DNA from: Pseudofabraea citricarpa
Taxonomy: Eukaryota > Ascomycota > Leotiomycetes > Helotiales > Dermateaceae
Assembly (NCBI GenBank): GCA_029641185.1
Contig: JAPWGK010000028.1
Coordinates: 186,001 to 250,000 of the forward strand
Length of the DNA: 64,000 nucleotides
Direction of reading: 5' to 3'
Each line of letters starts with the position of its first letter. The first letter of the stretch is position 1. The translations under genes and the position numbers were made by a program. This document shows positions 34,896-46,117 of this stretch, piece after piece. The notes beneath the pieces were generated by a model, which searched no databases, was not told the DNA's origin, and was given only the letters and a program-made list of their open reading frames with translations.

Positions 34896-36830
34896 ATGGC
34901 CTTGACACTCCCTCCCGATCCATACAAGGCCCTAGGCGTACCGAAAGATGCAAAGCTACCCGACATTCGAAGTGCACATCGGAAGTTGGTGCTGAAGTGC
35001 CACCCGGATAAGGTGCAGGACGCCGCTCTGAAGGCAATCAAGCAAGACGAGTTCCAGAAGGTACAACAAGCGTACGAGCTTCTGAGTGATGAGACTCGGA
35101 GATCGAATTACGATGATCAGGTCAAGCTGTTCGAGCTGCGGAAGGAGATGGGCAGAGGTGTACCGACGCCGAGGAGTAACCCCTTTGAGTACGAGATCAA
35201 GATACCGGATCGAACAACCACCCGACCAAAGCCTGCTCCTGCTGCTAGCTATGCACAACCGCCACCGTCAAAGACATACGAGCGGCCCATGCCAAGATCA
35301 TACGAGGACCTCTACGATCCCCCTCGGCCGACCGCAAGAGCCTCCAAGAGCCAAGAATACGAGAGGAAGAGACCTTCAGCGAGAGACGAAGAAAGAGCCC
35401 GAAAGGAGAGGAGAGATGACGAGGAAAGAGAACGAGAGCGCGAGAAGGACAGAGCGAGGTACGAGAAGGAGCTCAGACGTGCTGAGAAGAGCAAGAAGAA
35501 GGAGAAAGAGAGCAAGGAGAGGAAGAAGAGCGCTGAGGAGAAGTACAGAACAACTTATATCGAGGAGTCGTCTGATGATTATCATGCTACTGTGAGACCC
35601 CGATCTACAGACAAGAAGACGAAGCAGAGGATGGAAGAGGAGATTCGATTGCGGAATGCGGAGGCAGCTCATGCTGAGAAGCTCAGAAAGGAAGAATCGG
35701 AAAGAACCAGAAAGATTAACGATCAGAAGGCATATGCTGCGCAGTACATGGAAGCCGCTCGAAGAAAGGTCCAGGTCCAACCCATCGAAGAGGAATTCGA
35801 GCCTCGTCGACCGTTACAGAGAGCAGAGACGGCCTATGCAGCACCTCCGTCAGCCTACAACATTCGATATGCGACCCCCACGCAACCCGCTCAGTACTCG
35901 GATGATGACACTCCCCGCCGTTCGTCTGCACGTTCTTCGTCACGAAGAGCATCGGAAGCGACCAAGACGAGTAGTAGTCGCACTCGGGATGCGAAAGTAT
36001 CAAGCAAGGAGAGTAGAAGATCACCACCTGCACCTCGCGATCCATACATCGTGGAACCACCATCGCCCCCACCAGTGAAGAAACCTTCTCTGCAAACCCA
36101 CAGCTCTGCGCCGCCCACCGTCTCTAGGAAAGAACCGACACGTTCAAAAACCATGGAGCCTTCATTTGTCCGAAAGGAATCTGTCGCGCCTCCTCCGTTA
36201 CCTAGAGCATCAACATTCCATCAAGGAGATCGAGGACATGGAAGCAAGTTAAAACAAGCTCGCAACATGTCTTCCGACGAATCGGATTCTGACTCGCCAG
36301 TCTACACCTCAGCAAAGGTACGATCACCAAGTCCCCCTAAACACCGACATGCTGCACCAGAACCTACTCGATACATCATCGACAAAGGCCGCACTGTGCC
36401 CGTGCCCGTGCGCTCTCATCGATCTGAACTCCGAGAGGAGTCCTACGGCGATGCACGTGACCGCAGCGAATCGCCACGAGGTGGTCGCCACGCTGAACAA
36501 ATGCGGCCACCCCTTACTCGCAGTGGCGGGAGTCGTCAAGCACCGAGGTCAAGTTCGCATTCACAAGCCTACTATCCTCCCGATCCTCCAGAACCTGTCA
36601 TTGTCTCAGCCCCGAGACCAAAGATGGCACCACGTGAGAGCTCATACCGCGGTAGTTCTGTCAAGGTACCGACAGCAACTTACCAAGAGGTCAAGTACTC
36701 ACCAAACTACGGACCTGAACATGTCGTCTACACACCTAATGTACCCGACCAATACCGCCGCAATGAGCCAACCTCTCGATATGACACCTATCCATCGGTT
36801 CGAGGAGAACGGGTTGGCTTATATGCCTAG
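34896..36830 (+). CDS. J-domain (DnaJ-like) protein with long disordered tail
   Basis: Single exon, 644 aa. The N-terminal J domain (residues 8-75) carries the HPD motif at 36-38 (KCHPDKV), which stimulates Hsp70 ATPase, then FQKVQQAYELLSDETRRSNYD. No Gly/Phe region, zinc finger or peptide-binding domain follows, so this is a class C J-protein. Residues about 150-280 form a strongly charged E/R/K stretch likely to be a long single helix or coiled coil. The rest is disordered, rich in Ser/Pro/Arg with SDESDSDSP and RSPSPP motifs resembling SR-type phosphorylation sites. A nuclear or splicing-related role is possible from the RS-like composition but unproven. Confidence 0.88.
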   Translation: MALTLPPDPYKALGVPKDAKLPDIRSAHRKLVLKCHPDKVQDAALKAIKQDEFQKVQQAYELLSDETRRSNYDDQVKLFELRKEMGRGVPTPRSNPFEYEIKIPDRTTTRPKPAPAASYAQPPPSKTYERPMPRSYEDLYDPPRPTARASKSQEYERKRPSARDEERARKERRDDEEREREREKDRARYEKELRRAEKSKKKEKESKERKKSAEEKYRTTYIEESSDDYHATVRPRSTDKKTKQRMEEEIRLRNAEAAHAEKLRKEESERTRKINDQKAYAAQYMEAARRKVQVQPIEEEFEPRRPLQRAETAYAAPPSAYNIRYATPTQPAQYSDDDTPRRSSARSSSRRASEATKTSSSRTRDAKVSSKESRRSPPAPRDPYIVEPPSPPPVKKPSLQTHSSAPPTVSRKEPTRSKTMEPSFVRKESVAPPPLPRASTFHQGDRGHGSKLKQARNMSSDESDSDSPVYTSAKVRSPSPPKHRHAAPEPTRYIIDKGRTVPVPVRSHRSELREESYGDARDRSESPRGGRHAEQMRPPLTRSGGSRQAPRSSSHSQAYYPPDPPEPVIVSAPRPKMAPRESSYRGSSVKVPTATYQEVKYSPNYGPEHVVYTPNVPDQYRRNEPTSRYDTYPSVRGERVGLYA

Positions 36831-39011
36831 GCCAATTTATCTCTACATCAACATGTAGAGCTGTTTTCACATCCTGTTTTTTCGCCTTCCACTTCTTGTA
36901 CCCGTATTACGAAAACCCCATACCTATGAACAGTAACGAAACACACATTCACTCTTACATATTGACGAATTGAAGAAATTTTGATGAGAACGAGCGGCAC
37001 GAGCAACATATACACTAGAGAGGGAGTCCCTTTTTTTCTGCTTTCTGAGTGCATCTGGCGCATAATGGAGAATTTCGGCGCATGGATTTGCTTTCTGATT
37101 TGTTTTTTGTATTAAGGCGATGCTTGCCTGCCTGCTCGTTCGCTCGCTTTCCCTCCTACCTGCGTGCAATCGTTCTTCACACTCTCGTTTAGGGATCTTT
37201 CTTCGTGACGAGATGAAGTGTGGGAGCGATGAAGGGATGGAGGGAGAGAGATAGATGGATTGAAGAGGGGCTGGAAATGATGATGAAACATGATCACAAC
37301 GAAGATCTTTCTTGCATGGAATTGCGGGATGGGACTAGGCTGGGACGGGACGTGAATGAGACAAGGTGAAGAGAAGAGGTGAAGGGAAAGAGGAGCACTT
37401 TTGTTTTTGTTTCTGGATATCAATTCATCTCCCGATTTGAACTTGAGCATGACCGAAGCCCCCTCTCCCCTTCTGAATCTCTCTTATCGTCGTATCTCAG
37501 ATGGGTCCAGACGGAATAACTCCCTGGGATGGAGTTTCCTTTTTCGTCTCTTTTCTTCTTCGATCGATCGATGGATCGATGGATAAATAACCCAACACAC
37601 ACACACACACTTTTTAATATCATGAGTTTACTTCTCTGCCTCGTCTACCCCTGAAGTGTCCTCCTGCTGCTTGTAAACGGTTTACTTCTCTCACCCTGCC
37701 TTGACGAGGATTGTGAGTTTTGAGTTTGAGTTACAGATGCAGATACAAAGCGAAGACTAATGTCGTGGCGTGGTGATGCACGTAGAAATACTGATTTCTA
37801 GCATGTCTTCTTTTGTCTTTTTATGTTTTTCTCTAGCACCTGTCTGTACATGTAAAAAGGCGAGAAAAGGCTAAGTTGGATTGTGCTTTTTTTTCCCCAC
37901 GGCCGTGGGGAATGGTTATAAGAATTAGAGAGAGAAACAAGGAGGGTTTGTTAACAAGGCAGGTCGGGAGGGGAGGGCTTTTTCTGTGCGCGTGGGTAGG
38001 TGGTATATTGGTAGGTATGTATATTCGAGATTTGGATTTTTAAGGGTGGGATTATAGGGGAGAGAGATAGGGGGGGTGGGGGGGAGAAAGAAGAGAAAGA
38101 AGGGTTGGTTCTTTGGCTGCTTTTATATAATAATAGCCCTGGTATCTGATAGATAATACCCAGCATATAGGAGATCCTTCTCCTTTAGGGATTTATAGTG
38201 TGAAAAGACTGGTTTGTCACGCTTGCTTGGTTATTTGGGGAAAACGAAACGTGTTGTTACTCTAAGTATAGCTGCTTTGTGTATATCACCAGGGGGGTTA
38301 ATCCACGAGTGTACGAATAGACTGGATCGGGAGAGAGCTGGTGTGAAATATTTGGTGGCTTGCCTTTTTATCTTGAGACGCGAGAGCGAGGATGAGGATT
38401 AAAGAAAGAAAGAAAGAAGCCAAAAGAGATTTTGGTGCTGTAGAGATAGGATTGGAGTTATAGAAAGCTCATCCTGAAGGCCATTGACTGATTTCACTTG
38501 TATACATTCTACAGTTGAAATTACCCTTAAGGTACTGCTATAGATGTAATTAAGTATCCTGTCCTCTATGGGCAGGCAGCTTCGTCATGTATCGCTTAAA
38601 ATAGTGGTTTTGTTAACCGAGCTGGATGAGACAAGACGAGATGATGGTAGTTGGCTGCGCTATGCTTTTATTAACCCAAGTTTGGGAATGATCAGCTGGG
38701 ATACTCACTGACTTTGCTGTGGGTAGTAGTGACACATATGTTGTCGTAGCTTACTTGAAGGATTTACTTGTACTATCATCTCCGGGTCACCCGTGTCTTG
38801 CTGTTCGCTATGAGAATATGCTTTATCATCAAATTTAAGCACCATTTGAGTCTTTATTGAGCACTATAACCGTATTAGTTGTACCATCCTTCAAAGTGAC
38901 GCAGATCTCTCCCTTTAAAGGGCCTTCTATTCTCTAAAACACAAAAACTCTAACCTTCGATAGAAAAGGACGAGAACAAAGCCCCTGTCATCTAAACCCA
39001 ATATCTTACCC
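36831..39011. other. Intergenic, convergent
   Basis: About 2.2 kb of T/G-rich DNA with GAAAG runs (about 38402-38420), a short CA run (about 37594-37609) and a GATCGATCGATGGATCGATGG block near 37562. No gene supported. Confidence 0.5.
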
Positions 39012-40012
39012 TCACAGCTCTACATTTCGTCCCTTGATTCCATTCCTCTCCTCTTCAGTCAACGAGATACCGAAATGCTCGCCCATGGCCTTCACCCTCT
39101 CATCTTCAGTCTTACAAGCAAGAACTGTCCTCGTCTTCCCTCCATCATTCCTCTTCACTTCGCCATTAACCAACATGACCTTCCCCACGATCACCTCTCT
39201 TCCGTCTTGCTCACCCCTCAAGAACAGCACGACGAGCACTCTCCTAGTCTGAAAGTTCGTCGCAGCAAAACTCCCACTCGTGTAGAAATTCATGACCTCG
39301 AAATCCTGCGGCAGAAACTCCATCTCCGGGAAGGCATAGAAGGAATTCCATTCCCGCTGCGGCCCGTTCCGGTATTGGTAGATCCATAACTTATCTTTGT
39401 CATCGACGCGACGTGTCTGTGTGGGGATGAAATCCCGGATCAGACGCACTTCTTGAGTTCCCAAGTTGGTGGTGATCTGATTCGGAACCAAGAGCAGAGG
39501 CTTGGTGGCTCCGTCACCGCCAAATCCTACATCTACCATGTACCGGTCACCGGTTGGGAGGGTGACGATGTTCACGATGTGCACCCTGGACTCTTCTGTA
39601 AGGAGTGACTCAGAAGGGGGAACATGTGACATAGCACATACCAGCCAATATAATCACCCTGAGGTATCCCATCATAGCGAGCACGAATCCGGACACCTAC
39701 CGTGTAAGCATCGAATCCTAGAGCTTTGAGAATGTGGTTGAAAAAGATGCTGTTTTCCATACAATAGCCGCCGCGACCCCGTGCGTCAATGACGATCTTC
39801 TGGAAGAGAGTCTGCGGATCTAGGGAGATGGTATGCGTGGAAGAGTAGTGTAGCTGCAGATTCTCGTACGGTACTGTGCTTAGTTGATGCACGTGTAGTG
39901 TGGTGAGATAGGATGCTGTGAGAGCGGGTTTGTTGGCGAGACGAAGATGTGAGGGAAGACCGACGTGGGCCTCGTATTGGGCTATCTGGGCGGGAGAGTA
40001 GGCAGATGACAT
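39012..40012 (-). CDS. Arylamine N-acetyltransferase (NAT)
   Basis: Transfers acetyl or short acyl groups from CoA to arylamines, hydrazines or hydroxylamines. Fungal NATs often detoxify plant or microbial aromatic amines. Exon 1 is complement 39638-40012 and exon 2 is 39012-39590, giving 317 aa if spliced at GTGCTA. The triad is intact: C84 in RGGYCMEN, H129 in VHIVNIVTL and D145 in MVDVGFGG. N-terminal LTTLHVHQLSTVPYENL is the usual NAT domain I. The splice is awkward: a stronger donor GTATGT four bases earlier would give a stop or wrong frame with the available acceptors, so the junction is uncertain. The start ATG 40012 precedes YSPAQIAQYEAHVG, typical of the family. Divergent from the sulfotransferase-like gene. 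Confidence 0.85.
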
Positions 40013-40406
40013 GTTGATTGCGGAAAAGAACTGATGCAAGGAAACGTAATGTGGTATTGGACGGGATAAATGGTTTTCTGAGTCGTGAGGTGTGGGAGCT
40101 TCATTGGAGTACAGAAATGCATGGTACGGAAGTGGAAGTACATGGTCAGCAGTCACTCACCTCGCTTAGAAAACCCATAGAACTAACGTCCGATAAGCGA
40201 ACGCCCTGGATATTATTCCATCACACCCTTACACAAACTCCCCCGCCGGCCTCAAATATGGTCGGTCAGCTTTGAAGCCCGAGAAAGTGTTTGGTGAGAT
40301 GAGAGAGGGGTTGATGCATTTATCATGACTGTCCCCGGAAGAGATGCTGTTCGTATTCGAACACAGCGCTGCTCAGCATTAACTTCTTTGCAAAGGCAAG
40401 CTCGAT
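40013..40406. promoter_or_regulatory. Shared upstream region, NAT / sulfotransferase-like gene
   Basis: A 394-bp interval between divergent start codons, so both promoters lie here. No clear motif. Confidence 0.5.
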
Positions 40407-41393
40407 ATGCCATCGTCTTCTAACACCAAGGACGAGGCAGGAACTGCTTCTTCCCCTTTGTTTCTTCTGGGATTGAGTAGGACTGGCAGTACCTGTAAGA
40501 CCACCATGCTTCACACTTATTCCTATCACTCATTCTCCGATGTCTGCAGCACTCGAACAGGCACTGCGAATCCTCGGCTATGATGATTTCTTGAGCATGG
40601 ACAGGTTGGCAACTGACCGAGCTGGGGATTGCGCAGCCTGGCTCCACGCTTTGGAAGTCAAATATGGTAGAAACAAGTCTACCGAGAAGCAGGATTGGGA
40701 GCCACTAATTGGAGGTTTCGAGGTTCGTCAACTTGAGTTTTTCGACGGACAAAAGACGCTGACATTTTGGTCCATCCGTAGGTTGTGCGTGGTCTTCCAG
40801 CTGCTGCGTTTGCACCCGAACTCATTGCAGCGTTTCCGAATTCCAAAGTTGTCTTGACAACAAGAGATGCTGATTCGTGGCACTCGTAAGTAATAACCTA
40901 CCAATTCCCTTTCACCGTACGCATAATCTGATTATCGACTGACGGCGTCGCATAAAATAGTTCGTGCACGAAAACGATCCGCTGGCGCGCCACTGATCCC
41001 GTCCTGAGATGGCTCTCGAAGCTGGATTGGCAATCTAGCAGTTTATATCAAACCTTGTTTCGAACTGTCCAAGACTCTCTCTACGGCGGTGACTTCGAGA
41101 AAAACGGTAAGCGCGTTTTCATGAAACACAACGACGAGGTTCGTTCCCTGGTACGCCAGGATTTGCTTCTCGAGTATCGAGTACAACAGGGTTGGGAGCC
41201 GCTTTGCAAGTTTCTCGGTGTAGATGTACCGCCGTGTGAGTTTCCCAGAGGAAATGATCCAGCTGCCTTTCGAAGTGCTGCGCGACGGAGAGATCGGGCG
41301 GTTGCGATGAGGTTGTTGGGCCAGGTAGCTTTGTTTGGAGCGGCCACTTTTGCATTATTCTCGATGACTCGGTCAATGCTCAATAGAACATAG
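40407..41393 (+). CDS. P-loop sulfotransferase-like protein (Sulfotransfer_4 type)
   Basis: Exons 40407-40494, 40550-40722, 40782-40885 and 40961-41393 (introns 55, 59 and 75 nt) give 265 aa. The N-terminal GLSRTGSTS (22-30), split by intron 1, matches the phosphate-binding P-loop of the fungal sulfotransferase-like family often labelled NAD-dependent epimerase by mistake. Also seen: LEQALRILGYDDF, then FPNSKVVLTTRDADSWHSS, the second PAPS-binding region of the family. The C-terminus ends with a hydrophobic segment (LLGQVALFGAATFALFSM) likely to anchor it in a membrane. Starting at the internal ATG 40540 would lose the P-loop, so the upstream exon is preferred. Substrate unknown. Confidence 0.8.
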
Positions 41394-41981
41394 TTGCAAT
41401 ATTAGGGTTGTTATTTATACCTGACTCTACTGCGTATTCCCGGGATCTGCGTCAGGGGTAGAATAAGCATCATAATTATGTTTTCAGATGTCGAGACGAT
41501 CCGAGATCAAGGTGGGGGACATTCAGATTCTATCTTACCAAGAGAGCCAAAGATGCAACGCCACATATTCTTACGAACCAAAGTTAAAATACTGAGACTA
41601 CGTAAAGGTTCCAGCTTCATAACCAATAAGAATTCTCATTTTAAGAGCTCAGTTATTCAATTGAAGGTAAACGAAAAGTCAGTCACTAAAACAGCATCTG
41701 TTTGTTTCAAAGTTGGGCGTCGCGACTTGAGCACGACTTGTCACCTGGACGTCAACGTCGTGGCAAGTGATGATAACTGACAGGGAGCTGATAACAACAT
41801 TTGTGCTGGTCATGCACACAAACGGCACAATCTATTGTATCTTGACTGCTTCGATACCTATACTCTATCGACATTCGGGTCTTTCCTGCTCTTCCAAAAA
41901 CTCTGTAGCTTGAAGCTAGTCCTCTGACGACATCGATAACAACACTGTCACTTTACCAGCTAAAGACTCTCTACACTGAAT
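41394..41981. other. Intergenic, permease promoter side
   Basis: About 590 bp. A 100-codon frame at 41478-41780 has no motif and unlikely composition; not called. Probably contains the permease promoter. Confidence 0.45.
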
Positions 41982-43751
41982 ATGGAGCACCATATGTCAC
42001 TCTCAAGGCTACAGGCTCTTCCTCTGCTCATGGAGGGACTCCCTCAAGAATCGCCAGAACAATCCAGGTCACCAACAACCCCCCTTGTATCTCCAATCTT
42101 ACCCCGTGTAATTTCCCCGTTGCGAATTCCACGGTCACTCAGCTATCTGAATGGTCTCGCTATTGTGTTGGGCCTCCAGATCGGCTCAGGCATCTTCTCC
42201 ACGCCCTCGGCCATCGTTCACAGCACTGGCTCTCCTCTTGTCGCCATCTTCGTCTGGTTTCTGGCCGGTCTGTTAGCATGGACAGGGGCAGCCTCTTTCA
42301 TCGAACTTGGCAGCAGAATTCCAATAAACGGGGGCATGCAAGAGTACCTACGCTATTGCTACGGAGATACTTTGGGCTTTTTAGCTGCCTGGTCTTTGGT
42401 CCTCTTAGTCAAGCCATGCTCTATTGCGATGATTTCACTCATCTTCTCCGAGTACCTATATCGAGCCTTTGACGTTCCTGGCGACCCATCGCCATGGATT
42501 TTGAAAGGGCTGGCCATCTCAGCTATTGTCTCAATCACCATTATCAATTGCATGGGCTCACGTACAAGCAGTGGCGTAGCGAATTTCTTCCTCGCAACCA
42601 AGCTGGTGGGACTGGGTTCTATCATTCTGATAGGTCTCACTCAAGTTTCCTCCTGCTTTTCCGCACGCGAGACAACGGGCACGGGAAAAGTGGAGAGGGC
42701 ATGTTTTTCAGGTGTCGCAAAGCATAGTTCTGACTTGAATAGTGACTTCTGGGCCGTCACCGGATCTTTCACAGATGCGGTCCTTACAGCACTCTGGGCG
42801 TATTCGGGATGGGAAACTGTTTGTCATTTCCGCTCTTGGTGTTGGATATTGGCTGATATATTTTAGCTTAGCATTGTCACAGGAGAATTGAAAGATCCTA
42901 GTCGGAATATACCGAGGGTACTTCATAGCGCTATGGCCATGGTCATCAGTCTCTTTATGCTAGCTAATGCGGCTTATTTCATCGTCTTGCCTTTTACTGC
43001 ATTGGACAATACGAATACTGTCGCACTGGTTTGTGGATAATTCTCATTGCATTCGCTCCATAACCTGATCTGATAAGGTCAAAGCTAACCAACCTTATGT
43101 AGGATTTTGGGAGGAAATTATATGGGTTAACAGGTGCACTGTTCTATACCTGGATCGTGTGTCTGTCATGTTTTGGCGCTTTGAATGTTAAAGTATTCAC
43201 CGCGGGCCGATTGACACAAGCAGCTGCCAAACGCCGGTGGTTCCCTCACATTCTAGCTATTACAGGAAGCTCAGAAACTCCTACGTATGTCTTAGTACCT
43301 CTTAATCTGTAGACTTGTGCTGATGAGCTGCATAGTCGAGCTATGGTCTTGAATTCCTGCCTTGCAATCACTTATGCCCTGATTGGGAAATTCCGTGGTC
43401 TGATCGTATTTGCTGGTAATCCCTCTCTGCGGATGTGTGAGAATCCTTTTGAAAAGGAGAGAGCTGATTTTTAAATCAGGCATGGCGGAGAATATCGCGG
43501 TCTGCGCCACTGTCTTCGGCGTAATTATCCTTCGAACGCGTCCGGTTTCTGAAGATGTCCCTTCCATGTATCGTACATTCATCTCGAACCCGATGATTTT
43601 CTGCTTTCTCAGCGCTGCGGTTGTTTTGCGGAGTGCCGTGGAACACCCTGTGCAGGGAATGATAATTGTTGCCTTCTATGCTTCTGGAATCTTGGCGTAC
43701 CGTTGGTATTTTCGAAGTTTGAGAGAGGGCCATTACCATTCACTTGCTTAG
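41982..43751 (+). CDS. LAT-type amino-acid permease (APC superfamily)
   Basis: Membrane transporter for neutral amino acids or similar solutes. Five exons: 41982-42818, 42867-43028, 43103-43284, 43336-43415 and 43480-43751, all with canonical GT-AG introns of 48-74 nt, giving 510 aa and about 12 hydrophobic segments. The first helix carries GLAIVLGLQIGSGIF, the substrate-binding GSG motif of the LAT/APC fold. SRIPINGGMQEYLRYCYG in TM3 and WAYSGWETLSIVTGELKDPSRNIPR after TM6 are typical of the L-type branch. A polar N-terminal tail of about 50 residues precedes TM1. It lies convergent with the HDO gene, 167 bp between stops, inside the metabolic block. Substrate not deducible. Confidence 0.88.
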
Positions 43752-43918
43752 GCGAAGGTGAACCCTCAGAATATTGCAATACAGTTTCGGCACTGATAGA
43801 TGACTAGTTTACACTCTTAAGCACTCGTTTTGGAGTTTGTTTGGCTAACACGTCAAGCTAATTTTTTCGTAGAGCTTGAATTGCTTAGGTGAAATAAATA
43901 CAGGTACCACTATCCATA

Positions 43919-46117
43919 CTACTCCGAGAAGCATTTTGCAATCTCGTTTCGAGCCAGAAAATATCCATGACAGCATTTCGCATAATTGAGTTTATCAGAC
44001 TCTAGATCCTTCCAACAAATCCGCAGTCCTTCCGCTTCTCGTTGACTGATATCTCTGAGAAGAATTTGGTCCGCAACCGAAAATGTCTCAGACCTTGACA
44101 TAACTCCATGAAGCTGGTAGAAAGCGGTCGCCATCCCGATTAGCAAGCCTCTGTTCTTGAGGTGACTCATCGAAAGATGTAGCATCTCAACTGTAAAATC
44201 TGACGGCCAAATCGTGAGCACATCTTTTAGCGAGTAGACTTCTGAAAGCCCCCACTGATCCATCAAAGTAAGTCCGAGTCCAATAATGCCAAGTGCACGA
44301 CGTGAACTGATGAGACGTCTCACTTCGTCCATACCTGCAACGCATGGCCCCTCAATACCGAAGCCTGCCTGCGCTCTTAGAATTTTGATAACTGCGCACG
44401 TGGCAATATTGGTGGTCCTGAAGGGAACCGAAATGAAATTCTGAAGCAGGCAAGTATGCGAAAGCCAAAGTGGCAGAAATTTTCCTGGAATTGGTCTGGT
44501 GCCAATAATCAGTGGTTTGAGGGCATCAAACGTTATCAAAGGTTGCAGCGATTCCAACTTTTCCTCAATCATCTGGCGAGATTCGGTGAAAGAGTCGTCT
44601 CGGAAAACTGGATAACTGGAGAGAATATCTACCGCATCTCTAGAAGCGATCATAGTGAGAATCTCGGGAGCCGGAGGTAAATTGTCGATCCAGTTCTTCA
44701 CAACATCGCACTCAGCTGTCGTAAAAGAGCCGAACATTCTTCCTCCCCAGACAAGCTCTTGGACGAATCTGCTTTTCCCGCTATTGCCTTTGCAAATCCA
44801 GTACCTGGAGTCACTCAGATCTTGCAAAAATTCAGTTTGCCATTGCTGTGATTCGAGCGCTACCGGGTCAAGCCAATCGAAAAGCTTTCGTCGTCCGATT
44901 TTACACCGACTGCTACAGTGTAGACTATGTCCTACCCGTGCTTTGGCCTGGAATATTCTTATCATCTCCCTTTCTCTTGTACGGCACTGTGAAGATAAGT
45001 CGTTGGTTTTGTTTCTCCTCGATGGACAAACTGTTGTCGGCGGGAGAGCTGATGAAAGCAAATAACCAGATTGGACTCTGCGCCAAGCCTTTTGTGCTGC
45101 ATACTCACCCTCGGCGTTTTTCACATATTCTATGTATCTGCATACGGTATCGAAAGCCATAGCTGTATGGCCACAGTCTGCATTGTCGATGGAAACATGA
45201 AGAACGAAGTAATATGGATCAAGTCCCACTTCCTTCAATTCTCTTGTCGCTAATAGTGTCTCTAACGATATCGACTCGAAGTGTAAGTTGAAACCCAGAA
45301 TTTCAGGGAGAAGATCGTGCGGGAAAAGACAGATCAGCAGTTGTGCCACAGCTGCCTTCCAAACCGAGAGCTCGTTGAGTTGATGGCGGTCGTGGATGAA
45401 ATCCAAATCGTAAGACGCAGGCAAGCGACTTTGAAACGATTCGAGAAGCTGTGAATATATATACACGTGGTTCTTCTTTAGGTCACCATCCCCAAGCTCT
45501 TCAGATAATACTTGCCATGCGCTTCTGATAATGCCTATCAGGCTGTAGGGCAACGTTACCCTATTTATATGCCCTAACCAAGCACCGTCGACGAGTTTCA
45601 CTGGTGCAATCTGCCTTAACCACCATTTTGCTTCATTGAGATCTTCAAAAAGCTCTCTTGGGCCGCCCTTTTGTCTTCGGTCTATATAATCATTCCATTC
45701 TGCGGCTACCTTTCGATCTCGCAACGTCATGAAACTATCAAGATTCTCGCGAGAAAATCGATCGATACTCAAAATGGTCTCGTCAGCTGGTACTGCTCGT
45801 GCAGCCTTCCCCGTCGTCTCCAGCAAGGAAAGAAGAAGTTTTTGAGCTTCAGGTAACACATCAGAAAACTCTTCGAGGTTTTGCAGTTGGTAATACATTT
45901 GCTTCAGCGTATCGAGGTCCGAGATCTGAGAAGAACCTGCATATCCATTGCTTGCAGAGTCATCTGATAAGATTTCTTGGTCTTCTAGAACGGAATTCTT
46001 GACCTCCGGACATGAGTATTTCCGAGTTCTTCGTCCATTTTGAACCCTGGTGCTCCGAACGAAAATCAGAAGAGGAAACAGGACCAGTGTAATAACAACA
46101 ACGAGAAGGTAGGTCAT
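43919..46117 (-). CDS. Haem-oxygenase-like diiron oxidase (iron-containing redox enzyme family), membrane-anchored
   Basis: Single exon, 732 aa. HDO enzymes use a labile diiron centre for N-oxygenation, C-C cleavage or desaturation of amino-acid and fatty-acid substrates. A hydrophobic N-terminal segment (4-20) should anchor it. The HDO core (about 165-335) shows the ligand pattern: SEELGDGDLKKNH (E207, H217), FNLHFES (E281), then LHVSIDNADCGHTAMA (H307, D311, H317). The ~400 residues after the core (from about 335) match nothing I recognise; they include a Cys-rich patch near 400 and a helical C-terminus. It is thus about twice the length of bacterial HDOs. Convergent with the permease, divergent from the dioxygenase. 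The class assignment is good; the reaction is unknown. Confidence 0.8.
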   Translation of the reverse strand: MTYLLVVVITLVLFPLLIFVRSTRVQNGRRTRKYSCPEVKNSVLEDQEILSDDSASNGYAGSSQISDLDTLKQMYYQLQNLEEFSDVLPEAQKLLLSLLETTGKAARAVPADETILSIDRFSRENLDSFMTLRDRKVAAEWNDYIDRRQKGGPRELFEDLNEAKWWLRQIAPVKLVDGAWLGHINRVTLPYSLIGIIRSAWQVLSEELGDGDLKKNHVYIYSQLLESFQSRLPASYDLDFIHDRHQLNELSVWKAAVAQLLICLFPHDLLPEILGFNLHFESISLETLLATRELKEVGLDPYYFVLHVSIDNADCGHTAMAFDTVCRYIEYVKNAEGEYAAQKAWRRVQSGYLLSSALPPTTVCPSRRNKTNDLSSQCRTREREMIRIFQAKARVGHSLHCSSRCKIGRRKLFDWLDPVALESQQWQTEFLQDLSDSRYWICKGNSGKSRFVQELVWGGRMFGSFTTAECDVVKNWIDNLPPAPEILTMIASRDAVDILSSYPVFRDDSFTESRQMIEEKLESLQPLITFDALKPLIIGTRPIPGKFLPLWLSHTCLLQNFISVPFRTTNIATCAVIKILRAQAGFGIEGPCVAGMDEVRRLISSRRALGIIGLGLTLMDQWGLSEVYSLKDVLTIWPSDFTVEMLHLSMSHLKNRGLLIGMATAFYQLHGVMSRSETFSVADQILLRDISQREAEGLRICWKDLESDKLNYAKCCHGYFLARNEIAKCFSE

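Noticed and set aside
40540..40549. ATG at 40540 as start of the sulfotransferase-like gene
   Set aside because: It lies inside an intron that separates the P-loop exon from the rest; using it would delete the nucleotide-binding motif.
41478..41780. 100-codon frame upstream of the permease
   Set aside because: No recognisable motif, unlikely composition; more probably promoter DNA.
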